Assembly: GCA_028287745.1 (NCBI GenBank) | Contig: JAQBPB010000067.1 | Coordinates: forward strand, 1 to 64,000 | DNA: 64,000 nucleotides | DNA from: Chloroflexota bacterium | GTDB lineage: Bacteria > Chloroflexota > Chloroflexia > Chloroheliales > Chloroheliaceae | Reading direction: 5' to 3' | Part shown: positions 19,939 to 28,190 of the stretch, one piece after another | How positions within the stretch are numbered: position 1 is the stretch's first letter | Layout: every line of letters begins with the position of its first letter | Program-made: the position numbers and the translations under genes | Notes under the pieces: model-generated | The model's database searches: none | Told to the model about the DNA's origin: nothing | What the model saw: only the letters and a program-made list of their open reading frames with translations

Positions 19939-21348
19939 CTAGGCTACCGGACGCCGGGCGGCTGTGAAGCGTGAGGCGTAGTAGGGATTGCTCATGCTGG
20001 TTATGGTTACGCCGGAGGATTCATTCTCGGCGTGGATGAACCTGCCCCCACCGATGTAAATCCCGATGTGGGAAGGTCCGGGCATATAAGTGTTGGACCA
20101 GATCAGGATGTCACCGGGTTGCAGTGCGTTGACCGAAACCGGTATCCCGATACCCATATCAGCGGCGGCGCTCGAACCGGCCCGGATACCGTTCTGGGTC
20201 AGGACCCAGTAGATAAAACCGGAGCAGTCAAAGCCACCGGCGGCAGGACTTTTGCCACCCCAGACATAACGCCAGCCCAGGTACTGCCGGGCGAAAGAAA
20301 CAATCTTGTCGCCAAGGGCTGCGTTAGTAGGCGCGGCCTGGGCGGCCGGGACTTTCGGTAAAGGTGCCGGGGCAGCAGTCTTAGCCGGAACCGGTGCGAC
20401 TTTAGCCGGGGCAGGTTTGGCTGGAGCCGGGGCTGGGGCTGGGGCCTCGCTGTTAGCCAGGAAGGTGCTGTTCACATAACCGACTTTGCTGTTGCTTTCA
20501 ATCCGGTACCACTTTGCGCCGTCATCGTCCTTTACGGCCGCGCTCAGCGATTTGACGACCTGGCCCTCATAGACCAGACCTTCCTGACCGAAGGTGCGGC
20601 CGGGGCCGCTGCGGAGGCGAATCGGGTCACCATCGGTGTTGGTAACTTTCATGTAGCCTCCGCCACCGCTGGTTACCGCGTTTTTAGGCGCGGAACCTAC
20701 ATAAGCCACCGCGACATAGCCGGTCTGGCCTTTGTAGTTTACTCGGAAAAAGCTGTTATTTTGCTTATCGGTGAAGGGACCACCCAGCGAAATAACCAGG
20801 GTGTTCTCGGAAAGGACCGCCAGGACGCTGCTGCCAGCGCTGGCTTGCTGGCGCAGGTTGACGCCATCACCGCCGGTATTGATGATTTTGGCCGGGCTAC
20901 CGGCCGGGACAGCCTGAATATTTGGGGTAGCTTTACCGGCAAGGATCAGGTAAGCGCTCATAACATAGCCGGTCTTGCCCTGGTAATCTACCTTATAGAA
21001 ATTGTTGCCCTGTTTGTCTTTGTTAAGACCGCTTTTTATCGTAACTAATTCATTCTCTGGAATGATTGTCAGTGTTTCGGACGCACTGGTTGCCGACTGG
21101 CGTAAACGAACTCCATCACCTTCGGTATTGGCAACACGCGCCTGGCTGTTAACCCCCAGGTTATCATCGGCCCGGACGGCCGCGACAGGTTGTAAGAAAG
21201 TTGTGAGTGAGAAAAGGGTGATAAAGAAAAGCGAGAAGGCAATTAAGCGTGATTTTTTGGAGTTGGAAGCACTTTTGTAAAAAGTAGCAGTTCCAACGTG
21301 AGCATACATAGTAACTTGGCTAAAGCCAGTACTTTTTTTTTGGTTCAA
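19939..21348 (-). CDS. Secreted cell-wall hydrolase, three SH3 domains plus NlpC/P60
   Basis: 469 residues. An N-terminal hydrophobic segment (about 33-53) acts as a signal or anchor after a long charged lead. Three bacterial SH3 domains (about 65-125, 145-205, 225-290) share the motif DGVxLR or DPIRLRSGPG and a GYV ending. A Pro/Ala linker (about 295-345) leads to an NlpC/P60 peptidase with catalytic Cys in FDCSGFIYW (about 374) and His in SHIGIYIGGG (about 425). It cleaves peptide stems of peptidoglycan. The start is TTG 21348, supported by AAGGAGGG 7 nt upstream; codons 3-5 sit in a run of nine A. A 300-nt leader precedes it. Confidence 0.93.
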   Translation of the reverse strand: MNQKKSTGFSQVTMYAHVGTATFYKSASNSKKSRLIAFSLFFITLFSLTTFLQPVAAVRADDNLGVNSQARVANTEGDGVRLRQSATSASETLTIIPENELVTIKSGLNKDKQGNNFYKVDYQGKTGYVMSAYLILAGKATPNIQAVPAGSPAKIINTGGDGVNLRQQASAGSSVLAVLSENTLVISLGGPFTDKQNNSFFRVNYKGQTGYVAVAYVGSAPKNAVTSGGGGYMKVTNTDGDPIRLRSGPGRTFGQEGLVYEGQVVKSLSAAVKDDDGAKWYRIESNSKVGYVNSTFLANSEAPAPAPAPAKPAPAKVAPVPAKTAAPAPLPKVPAAQAAPTNAALGDKIVSFARQYLGWRYVWGGKSPAAGGFDCSGFIYWVLTQNGIRAGSSAAADMGIGIPVSVNALQPGDILIWSNTYMPGPSHIGIYIGGGRFIHAENESSGVTITSMSNPYYASRFTAARRPVA

Positions 21349-21650
21349 GAGATCCCTCCTTGAGTCAGCAGTGCCGGAGCAGTAGGAAGGTCGGTTTTTC
21401 GCACGAAACCGCCATACGAGGATGAGTCAACCGGTCTTGGTGTGCCTGAAAGCCAACTATACAAGGCGCACCAAAAATTAGAAAACTACGGACCGGACAG
21501 CCACCCGCTGACTTTTCTGGTATTAAGAAAGATTGTTAAGCTCTAAAAGATTGTTAAGCCCAGGGAACTGCTAAGGGGCTTGTAACAAGGCGACGATGAG
21601 CTAACTCGCCAGTGTCACTAGTTCGGCTCATTGTGAAAGTGTGCCAGAAT
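21349..21650 (-). promoter_or_regulatory. Long structured leader of the NlpC/P60 gene
   Basis: About 300 nt of leader. It contains CTTAACAATCTTT twice (minus strand, plus coordinates 21546-21558 and 21528-21540; period 18 bp). A hairpin GGTGCGCCT/AGGCACACC (one mismatch) and a small CGGTTT/AAACCG hairpin lie closer to the gene. GACTCA occurs twice, and ATCCTC could partly mask the ribosome site. c-di-AMP (ydaO) riboswitches often control this gene family, but I cannot find that class's conserved GGGGAACC-type core, so the class is unassigned. Confidence 0.4.
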
Positions 21651-21656
21651 GGGATG

Positions 21657-21685
21657 ATGGTAGCATAGCTCAATATAGTTGTCAA
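21657..21685 (-). promoter_or_regulatory. Promoter of the NlpC/P60 gene
   Basis: Perfect -35 TTGACA (21685-21680), 17-bp spacer, -10 TACCAT (21662-21657). Start near 21650. Confidence 0.55.
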
Positions 21686-21712
21686 TAAAAAAAAGGCCCA
21701 TGATAGAGCCTT
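21686..21712 (-). terminator. Terminator of the HD-domain gene
   Basis: On the minus strand AAGGCTC pairs with GGGCCTT (21712-21706 with 21699-21693) with loop TATCAT, followed by a run of T. It directly abuts the promoter of the next gene. Confidence 0.65.
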
Positions 21713-21778
21713 AAAGTAATATTAATGCTTTAAATTATTCTTTTACGAACCATTAAAGTCGTGTAACCGCTGTTATTG

Positions 21779-21804
21779 GCCCTGTTGAACAGGGCGTTTT
21801 TTTT
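21779..21804 (+). terminator. Plus-strand terminator without a gene in front
   Basis: GCCCTGT / ACAGGGC stem, loop TGA, then GTTTTTTTT. No plus-strand gene lies upstream for many kilobases, so it may end an antisense or small RNA, or block read-through into the HD gene from below. Confidence 0.6.
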
Positions 21805-21848
21805 ATTTACCGGGTACTTTTGTCCTTACCGGTTGGGCCGCAACCTGG

Positions 21849-22847
21849 CTAAAAGCTAAACACGCTCATCAGCTTTTGCTCGGTTTCGGCCTCAATCCGG
21901 GCGACCAGTTCGATATAATCTTTGATGGTGCTGTTCTGGATTTTCTTCCGGAGCAGTTCATCAATCTGGTAAATCCCGGTCGAATTTAACAGATTTACCT
22001 GGATGTGAATGGGTTTGGCTTCCCCGGCGCTCAATTCGACGCTTTCGATAGCGGCGGCGCTGGCCGAGTGAATATTGATGTGGCCCTGCTCGAAAGGAAT
22101 GCGGGCCCGGCCCTTTGCCATATCCAGGGCATCGGCGACTTTGACTACCCCGGCTTCAATCGTCAGACAACGCTGCGAACGCTGGTGCGCCACAATCGTG
22201 TGTAAAGTTTCCGCCGTGATAATGGTCCGGCCCTCTATATCATAGATACCGTCCAGCAACTCGCGCAGCTTGCGTTCGGCCAGCCACAGGCTGTGGTGTT
22301 CGTGCTCGTCCCGGTGGACACAAATGCCCAGGTCGTGCATCAAGGCACCCAGCACAACTACTACTTCGGCATCCTGCTCGGTCATTCCGCTGCCGCCGTG
22401 GTGTTGGGCAATACTGCTGGTAATACCGGCCGCGCGGAGCAGCCGCAGCATCTTCAGCCCGATATTGGCGACAATCTGAACGTGGACTCGCCCGTGGTCG
22501 CTGATGCCCAGGCGGTCGACTGCGTTGATATTGGCGCATTTCCACATCGTGAACAGTTCAATATCGTTGTTTACCCGCTCGATTACCGCCGCCAGTTTGT
22601 GGTTATCCCGGCTGGGTACCCGGATACGGTTGGCGTTAGCCGGGTGGGCCGCTTCGGCCTGGCCGGAGGAAGGTGTCGTATCGCTGGCGACTGTTTCGGT
22701 TAAAGGTTGGCCGCCGACTTTGCGGGTGCTGGTAATCTCACGCTTCTGTTTTTCAAGGCTGACCTTGAGTTTTTCGTCCCTGGTTTCCGTGGAAGTATCG
22801 GTAGATTTAAGGGTTGCGGGAATTTGAGGGTTTGTGTGGTCTAACAT
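21849..22847 (-). CDS. HD-domain metal-dependent phosphohydrolase
   Basis: 332 residues. The first 75 residues are charged and probably disordered (many Thr, Lys, Glu). The HD domain follows, with metal ligands in RVHVQIVANIGLKML, VVLGALMHDLGICVHRDEHEHHS (about residues 160-182) and TIVAHQRSQRCL, then VVKVADALDMAKGRARI. HD proteins hydrolyse nucleotides or phosphate esters such as (p)ppGpp, dGTP or cyclic dinucleotides; the substrate here is not evident. The ATG lacks a strong ribosome site. It is a single gene divergent from secA. Confidence 0.85.
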   Translation of the reverse strand: MLDHTNPQIPATLKSTDTSTETRDEKLKVSLEKQKREITSTRKVGGQPLTETVASDTTPSSGQAEAAHPANANRIRVPSRDNHKLAAVIERVNNDIELFTMWKCANINAVDRLGISDHGRVHVQIVANIGLKMLRLLRAAGITSSIAQHHGGSGMTEQDAEVVVVLGALMHDLGICVHRDEHEHHSLWLAERKLRELLDGIYDIEGRTIITAETLHTIVAHQRSQRCLTIEAGVVKVADALDMAKGRARIPFEQGHINIHSASAAAIESVELSAGEAKPIHIQVNLLNSTGIYQIDELLRKKIQNSTIKDYIELVARIEAETEQKLMSVFSF

Positions 22848-23058
22848 TGTTCTTTAAATCTCTTTCTGTCCAACTTACTTTGCGGGTACACCGGTATCGC
22901 GCACCCTTGACGGCCCTTTGCCGTTGGAAGTTGTAACAATAATAATTATTTATATTCTGCCTATATATACGCCGTAAACCCTGGTTTTGTTCCGAAATAT
23001 TTAAAGATTTAAGTTGAATTAGAGCTATGAAACAGCTTATAGTCGGTCGGAGGCGGTG

Positions 23059-23067
23059 TGGTATAAT
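23059..23067 (+). promoter_or_regulatory. Extended -10 promoter of secA
   Basis: TGGTATAAT, a TGn-extended perfect -10, with no good -35. Leader about 95 nt. The 320-bp gap 22848-23170 holds nothing else recognised. Confidence 0.5.
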
Positions 23068-23170
23068 ATTCTGTGAATATCAAAATGAAGGAATTTTGCT
23101 GCCCGGAAATCTTTTTAACTCGGCGGGCAGTTAGTAAGTTGGAATTATACCAATTATAGAGGGAATCGCA

Positions 23171-26002
23171 GTGTTAAAAGGTTTTGTAAATTTTCTTACC
23201 GGCGGCGGCAACGATGCGGCAGTCCGCAAATACGAGGGAACCGCCAAGCGAATTATTGATGAATTAGGACCAAAGTTTGCCAACCTGACGGACGAGCAGC
23301 TCCGGGCCAAGACCGCTGAGTTCCGGGCTCGCCTGGAAAAGGGCGAGAAACTGGATAGTATTTTACCGGAAGCGTTTGCCGCCGTGCGCGAATCATCCTG
23401 GCGCACTCACAAACAGAAGCATTATAAAGTACAGCTTATCGGCGGCATGGTCCTGCACCATGGCAAGATTTCCGAAATGCGCACCGGGGAAGGTAAAACC
23501 CTGGTCGCTACACTACCCGCTTATCTCAATGCCCTGGAAGGCAAAGGCGTCCACGTAATTACTACCAACGACTACCTGGCAAAACGCGACTGCCAGTGGA
23601 TGGGTCCGATTTATCAGAATTTGGGCCTGACCGTGGCGCTAATTCAGAGCAACGGTGGCAACCCCGGCAACCCGGACAGCTTTATCCTTGATCCTGATTT
23701 CCATAACGATGTGGACCCGACGCTACGCAATTTGCGGCCTGTTACCCGCCGCGAAGCCTACCGGGCCGACATTACCCACGGCACCAATAACGAATTTGGT
23801 TTTGATTACCTGCGCGATAATATGGCAAGTGATATCGAACGCCTATCCCAGCGCGAACTGAATTATGCCATCGTTGACGAAGTAGATAACATCCTGATTG
23901 ACGAAGCCCGGACCCCGCTTATTATCAGCGGTCAGGCCGAACGCGCCCAGGATGATTATATGCGGTTCGCCTCGATTGTCCGCCAGTTGCGCAAGGGCAC
24001 TGATTATGACGTGGACGAGAAAAAACGTGTCGTCAATATCAGCGAACGCGGTATTGACCGGGTGGAAAGCCTGCTGAGTATCCCCGAAACCGAGAGTATT
24101 TATGATGACAAGTGGAGTCACTTCATCTCTTTTCTGGAAAACGCGCTGAAGGCTAAAGAGTTGTACCTGCGCGACCGTGAGTATGTCGTCCGGAACAATA
24201 AAGAAGTAATTATTGTAGACGAGTTCACCGGGCGTCTGCAGGAAGGTCGTCGTTGGGAAGGCGGCCTGCACCAGGCCGTTGAAGCCAAAGAAGGGGTCCA
24301 TGTTGAGCACGAAAACATGACCTATGCGACCATCACCCTGCAAAACTACTTCCGCATGTACAAGAAACTTGCCGGTATGACCGGTACTGCGGCAACCGAA
24401 GCCGAAGAATTCCACAAGATTTACGGCCTGGAAGTGGTGACTATCCCGACCAACCGTGAAATGGTCCGTAAGGACTTTACCGACCTGATTTACCGCAACG
24501 AAGAAGCCAAGATGCGGGCGGTCGTTGAAGAAATTCTTGAAATGAACCATATTGGCCGCCCGGTGCTGGTCGGTACGGTCAGTGTTGAAAAGTCTGAAGA
24601 AATCAGCCAGCACTTGAAAGAAGCCAGTATCGAGCACAAGGTCTTGAACGCCAAGTTGCACGAAAAAGAAGCCGGTATTATCTCTCAGGCCGGGCGGCCT
24701 TTCGCCGTAACCATCGCGACCAATATGGCTGGTCGTGGTACCGACATTATTCTGGGCGGTTCGCCGGAAAGCTACCTGGAAGAGGTATTGAGTGAACAGG
24801 GCCTGACCCCTTCTGACCGCAATACGGACGCTTACCAGGAAGCCGTTGAAGAAGCCGACCGGCGCTGGCAGGAAGCCCACGACATGGTCATTCAAAGTGG
24901 CGGTCTGCACATTATCGGCACCGAACGTCATGAGTCGCGCCGGATTGATAACCAGCTGCGCGGCCGTGCCGGTCGCCAGGGCGACCCCGGAAGCAGCCGT
25001 TTCTATGTCTCGCTGGAAGACGAACTGATGCGCCGCTTCGGTTCGGAACGGATTGGCGGACTGCTGGAACGCTTCGGTTTTGATGAAGAAACGGCTATTG
25101 AAAATAGCATGATTACCCGTTCGATTGAGCAGGCGCAGACTAAAGTGGAAGGCCAGAACTTCGACTATCGCAAGCACCTGGTTGAGTATGACGATGTAAT
25201 GAACCGCCAGCGGGCCATTATTTATGAAGACCGCCGCAAGGTCTTGATGGGTGAAAGCCAGCGTGACCGTATCCTGGAATTAACCGAACAGCGGTTAGAC
25301 CAGATTATTGACGAATATACCCAGGGCGATGACCTTGAATGGGATTTGCACCGGTTGGTTCGCAACGTGGGCCTTATTCTCCAGAGCAAACCCCTGGACC
25401 TCTCTCGCAAGCCTCAGAATGATGAGGAGATGGAGGAACTGGTACTCGAAGCCCTGGAAGCCCAGATGGGCGTTACCCTGGAAGAACTGGAAGGCAAAAC
25501 CCGGGAAGAACTGAAAGAAATTTTCGGCGGGGTTGCCGAGCGCATCTATGACGAGAAAGAAGAGCGGGTTGGCCTGGACGATATGCGGATGATTGAACGC
25601 CTGGTAATGCTGGACGTGATTGACCGTAACTGGGTAAACTACCTGACTCCGATGGAAGAGTTGCGGCGCGGTATTGGTCTGCGGGCTTACGGCCAGCAGG
25701 ACCCGCTCCGGTCCTACCAGAAGGCCGCTTTCGAAATGTGGAACGACCTGCAGGCGGACATCCGGCGCGAAATCGTCCAGAAATTCTGGTCAGCCGAAAT
25801 CCAGCGGATTCAGCCTACCCTAGCCGCTCCCAAGAATCTGATGGAGAGTGGCCCTTCCGAGCCTGTCGGAGAATCCAAAGGCGGCCCGGCGACCAAAAAG
25901 GCCGCGGCCAACCGGCCTGGCGGGGCCAAGTTGAACCCTAACGCTCCCTGTTTCTGCGGCAGCGGCAAGAAGTTCAAAAAGTGCCACGGCAGCGTGGTCT
26001 AA
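23171..26002 (+). CDS. secA: Preprotein translocase motor SecA
   Basis: 943-residue DEAD-type ATPase that drives unfolded preproteins through SecYEG at the inner membrane face. Walker A MRTGEGKTLVATLP (about 103-116), Walker B region DEVDNILIDEARTPLIISG, the helicase motif TNMAGRGTDIILGG and HIIGTERHESRRIDNQLRGRAGRQGD are all present. A loop of about 25 residues after Walker A (NPGNPDSFILDPDFHND) is longer than in E. coli. The C-terminus carries the zinc SEC-C motif CFCGSGKKFKKCHG. GTG start at 23171 after AGAGGG. Single gene with its own extended -10 promoter and strong terminator. Confidence 0.98.
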   Translation: MLKGFVNFLTGGGNDAAVRKYEGTAKRIIDELGPKFANLTDEQLRAKTAEFRARLEKGEKLDSILPEAFAAVRESSWRTHKQKHYKVQLIGGMVLHHGKISEMRTGEGKTLVATLPAYLNALEGKGVHVITTNDYLAKRDCQWMGPIYQNLGLTVALIQSNGGNPGNPDSFILDPDFHNDVDPTLRNLRPVTRREAYRADITHGTNNEFGFDYLRDNMASDIERLSQRELNYAIVDEVDNILIDEARTPLIISGQAERAQDDYMRFASIVRQLRKGTDYDVDEKKRVVNISERGIDRVESLLSIPETESIYDDKWSHFISFLENALKAKELYLRDREYVVRNNKEVIIVDEFTGRLQEGRRWEGGLHQAVEAKEGVHVEHENMTYATITLQNYFRMYKKLAGMTGTAATEAEEFHKIYGLEVVTIPTNREMVRKDFTDLIYRNEEAKMRAVVEEILEMNHIGRPVLVGTVSVEKSEEISQHLKEASIEHKVLNAKLHEKEAGIISQAGRPFAVTIATNMAGRGTDIILGGSPESYLEEVLSEQGLTPSDRNTDAYQEAVEEADRRWQEAHDMVIQSGGLHIIGTERHESRRIDNQLRGRAGRQGDPGSSRFYVSLEDELMRRFGSERIGGLLERFGFDEETAIENSMITRSIEQAQTKVEGQNFDYRKHLVEYDDVMNRQRAIIYEDRRKVLMGESQRDRILELTEQRLDQIIDEYTQGDDLEWDLHRLVRNVGLILQSKPLDLSRKPQNDEEMEELVLEALEAQMGVTLEELEGKTREELKEIFGGVAERIYDEKEERVGLDDMRMIERLVMLDVIDRNWVNYLTPMEELRRGIGLRAYGQQDPLRSYQKAAFEMWNDLQADIRREIVQKFWSAEIQRIQPTLAAPKNLMESGPSEPVGESKGGPATKKAAANRPGGAKLNPNAPCFCGSGKKFKKCHGSVV

Positions 26003-26030
26003 CTCGCACAAGTATAAAAAGCACGAAATA

Positions 26031-26058
26031 AAAAAAGCCGTCTCAAAACGGCTTTTTT
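26031..26058. terminator. Terminator between secA and the convergent lipoprotein gene
   Basis: AAAAAAGCCGT / ACGGCTTTTTT, 11-bp perfect stem, loop CTCAAA. It serves both strands. Confidence 0.85.
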
Positions 26059-26102
26059 TATTTCTCTAATCTTTTTTTTCTTAGCCCACTGACCACTACT
26101 GC

Positions 26103-26735
26103 CTAAGCCGATTGTTTAGCAGGCGCTTCCTCGACCGTTTTCTTTATCAGGTCCAGCATCATGGTCAGGGCGTCGCCTTTGCCGCCCGAAAGGTCGGTAA
26201 TAGCTTTGGTGCGGCCCTGCAAGTAAAGATGCAGGCTGCGGGCCGTACCCCCGGCGGCAACCTTGTCGGGCGCGGTAGTCTCCGGCCACTCCAAAGCACC
26301 CAATTTATTAAGTTCTTGCAGTAAATTGTTCAGTTTGTCCTGGTTAAGATGATATTCAACCGTTACCGCCCCGGTTTTATTGCGGGGATTTTTAGTATAT
26401 TTAGCGGTTCCGCTGCCATCCACTACCACCGACCAATCGTCCGGTCGTCCTTCCGGTAAGGGCGTGGTTACAGAGACATCCAGTACCGGCGTGCCAGGCT
26501 TGAAATCAAAAGCTAACTTGAAACCGGGCGTCGGGGCGGCAGTCCCGGCGGCGACAGGCGTTAAGAAAGGTACCGCCGTTCGGGAGCCAGGTACGATGGT
26601 TGTAGCCGGGGAAAGGCCCGCCGCTCCCGTCTGTGACGGAGTTTGAGTGGGTTTAGCTTCTTCCCCACAGGCGCTCAAAAATATAGCTGCCAGCCACAAT
26701 GCCAGACAGATGGACCCGATTCGCATATATTTCAA
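26103..26735 (-). CDS. Putative lipoprotein, function unknown
   Basis: About 211 residues. A lipoprotein signal peptide ends in FLSAC, followed by a Pro/Thr/Ala-rich linker of about 40 residues. The rest is a beta-rich domain: WSVVVDGSGTAKYTKN, then AVTVEYHLNQDKLNNLLQELNKLG, a pattern of the 'protein of unknown function' type in which strands frame a helix. The start is set at TTG 26735 because GGGAG lies 10 nt upstream; ATG 26726 is the alternative. An extended -10 promoter sits at 26855-26847, within the upstream terminator hairpin. The role is unknown; surface exposure is inferred from the lipobox. Confidence 0.75.
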   Translation of the reverse strand: MKYMRIGSICLALWLAAIFLSACGEEAKPTQTPSQTGAAGLSPATTIVPGSRTAVPFLTPVAAGTAAPTPGFKLAFDFKPGTPVLDVSVTTPLPEGRPDDWSVVVDGSGTAKYTKNPRNKTGAVTVEYHLNQDKLNNLLQELNKLGALEWPETTAPDKVAAGGTARSLHLYLQGRTKAITDLSGGKGDALTMMLDLIKKTVEEAPAKQSA

Positions 26736-26829
26736 GTTAATCCAGCTCCCTACTTCTTCAAAGAGGCTTTGTCTTGTGGTTATACCGGGGCGGTTTTCCG
26801 CTTCAGCGCCGGGCGTTAAAAAGGGAAAC

Positions 26830-26867
26830 AAAAAGCGGCCGGTATCATTATACCAGAGCCGCTTTTT
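26830..26867 (-). terminator. Terminator of the BAX-inhibitor-like gene, with an embedded promoter
   Basis: AAAAAGCGGC / GCCGCTTTTT outer stem and GGTAT/ATACC inner stem. On the minus strand the inner part reads TGGTATAAT (26855-26847), a TGn-extended perfect -10 that could start the lipoprotein transcript about 105 nt before its start codon. Confidence 0.6.
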
Positions 26868-26910
26868 GTTGTGGTTTGTTAAACCCTCAATTTTCCCGGT
26901 TTACTAAGGC

Positions 26911-27669
26911 TTAATCGCGGTCCTGAAAGGACATCAGGATCTGCAGAATGAAAAGGAACAGGTTAAAGATATTCAGGTAAAGACCCAGCGCCAGCATTAC
27001 AGCGTTACCGACCGTGTCAGGGTACTTTTTAATCTGCTGTACATCAAAAATCATGTAGAAGCTGAAAATAATTACCCCGGCGTACAGGTAAACCATATGC
27101 AGTATCGGGCTGTGGAACAGCAGAGCGTTCAACAGGCCAACCAGCACCAGACCAATTACCCCGGCGAACAGGAACGGGGCAATCCCGCTAAAGTCGCGCT
27201 TGGTGGTCCAGGCATAGGCACTAAGTGCGATGGTCATACCGGCCGTGATACCCAGAGCCTGGTACACAATGCCGCTGAAACCGGCCTGGAACAGAATATT
27301 GATCAACGGGCTAATCGACAGACCGGTGACGGCCGCGAAGCTGTAAAGTAAGATAAAGTTAAGCGGCATTCTATCTTTGAAAGCATTAGCCGCAAAGATC
27401 AAGGCAATTTCAGCGATGAGAAAGAGTAACCAGGTTCCACCGCCAAAAGTCAGGCCCATCTGGGCGCCAACGAACGTACCGGCCATAGCTGCCAGGATTG
27501 AAAAGAAGGTAAAGGTCATTACCTTGGTGGAAAGGCTGCTTCGCTCGGCTATGCTGGTTTCAACGTAACCCAGTCCCTGGGGGTTGCCGCCATAACCAAT
27601 CTGCCGCTGGTTGGTGAATTGGTTGCCCCAGCCTCCCCGGTTATTATTATTTTGATTATTGTTCCACAT
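26911..27669 (-). CDS. Bax inhibitor-1/YccA family membrane protein
   Basis: 252 residues: an Asn/Gly/Gln-rich cytoplasmic N-terminus (1-40), then seven transmembrane segments. Family features are the YVETSIAERSSLSTKVMTFTF lead-in, FGGGTWLLFLIAEIALIF, GLSISPLINILF and VIIFSFYMIFDVQQI with the conserved acidic pair used by pH-gated calcium leak in BsYetJ. LYLNIFNLFLFILQILM closes the protein. The role in bacteria is calcium leak or quality control of membrane proteins (YccA, FtsH partner). AGGAG lies 12 nt before the ATG. Single gene. Confidence 0.92.
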   Translation of the reverse strand: MWNNNQNNNNRGGWGNQFTNQRQIGYGGNPQGLGYVETSIAERSSLSTKVMTFTFFSILAAMAGTFVGAQMGLTFGGGTWLLFLIAEIALIFAANAFKDRMPLNFILLYSFAAVTGLSISPLINILFQAGFSGIVYQALGITAGMTIALSAYAWTTKRDFSGIAPFLFAGVIGLVLVGLLNALLFHSPILHMVYLYAGVIIFSFYMIFDVQQIKKYPDTVGNAVMLALGLYLNIFNLFLFILQILMSFQDRD

Positions 27670-28190
27670 TTTACGTTTTTCTCCTCGCGCATCTCGCTAA
27701 ACAAGCCTCGTCTAATTGTGCTAAATCTACTCTTGATTGTAGTGGTGCGAAACCCGGGCGGAGAGGCCAACTACCCTGGTTTTTTTTTAATCTTAGCACA
27801 TTCCGGTCTAGATGCAATCCGGCTGTTACTTACCTTTTTTATTTATATAAGGGTAATAAGTCTTTTGATCGTGTGGGTGAAAGTTCCCGCATTTCCGATC
27901 ACTATATATACGTAAGGCTTTCGCCTTTGTTTCATACCAGTTTTAGTTCAATGGTTTGCTAAATCTATTGCCACTAACCTGCCTATATTGTATATAAAGT
28001 ACATGAACGGTTTATGAAACAATTATTAAGGCCAGATTAATTGAGTATGAAGCCAGGCTATAAAAGACCTGGAACCCGGAAATGTTTAACTCTTTAGCGC
28101 TATAAAAGCCAGGCAGACAGCCGGAACATCCGCTGCCTTAGCCTGCTTAACCCCCTCCGTTTCACACTCCGGGACCAAGGTTAAACGCAA
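27670..28190. other. Intergenic stretch, no gene seen
   Basis: 521 bp, AT-richer than the flanks. I see no credible gene, tRNA or riboswitch. Near its right end (about 28111-28155) is an imperfect but strong minus-strand hairpin (CAGCGGA TGT TCCGGCTG core, outer AGCAGGC/GCCTGGCT) followed by TTTTAT; it is probably the terminator of the acyl-CoA synthetase gene. Confidence 0.45.

Noticed and set aside
21349..21650. A ydaO-type c-di-AMP riboswitch before the NlpC gene
   Set aside because: The gene family makes it likely, but the conserved core blocks of that class are not visible.
23843..25177. Minus-strand frame of 444 codons inside secA
   Set aside because: It lies wholly antisense to the well-conserved SecA motor and has no family features.
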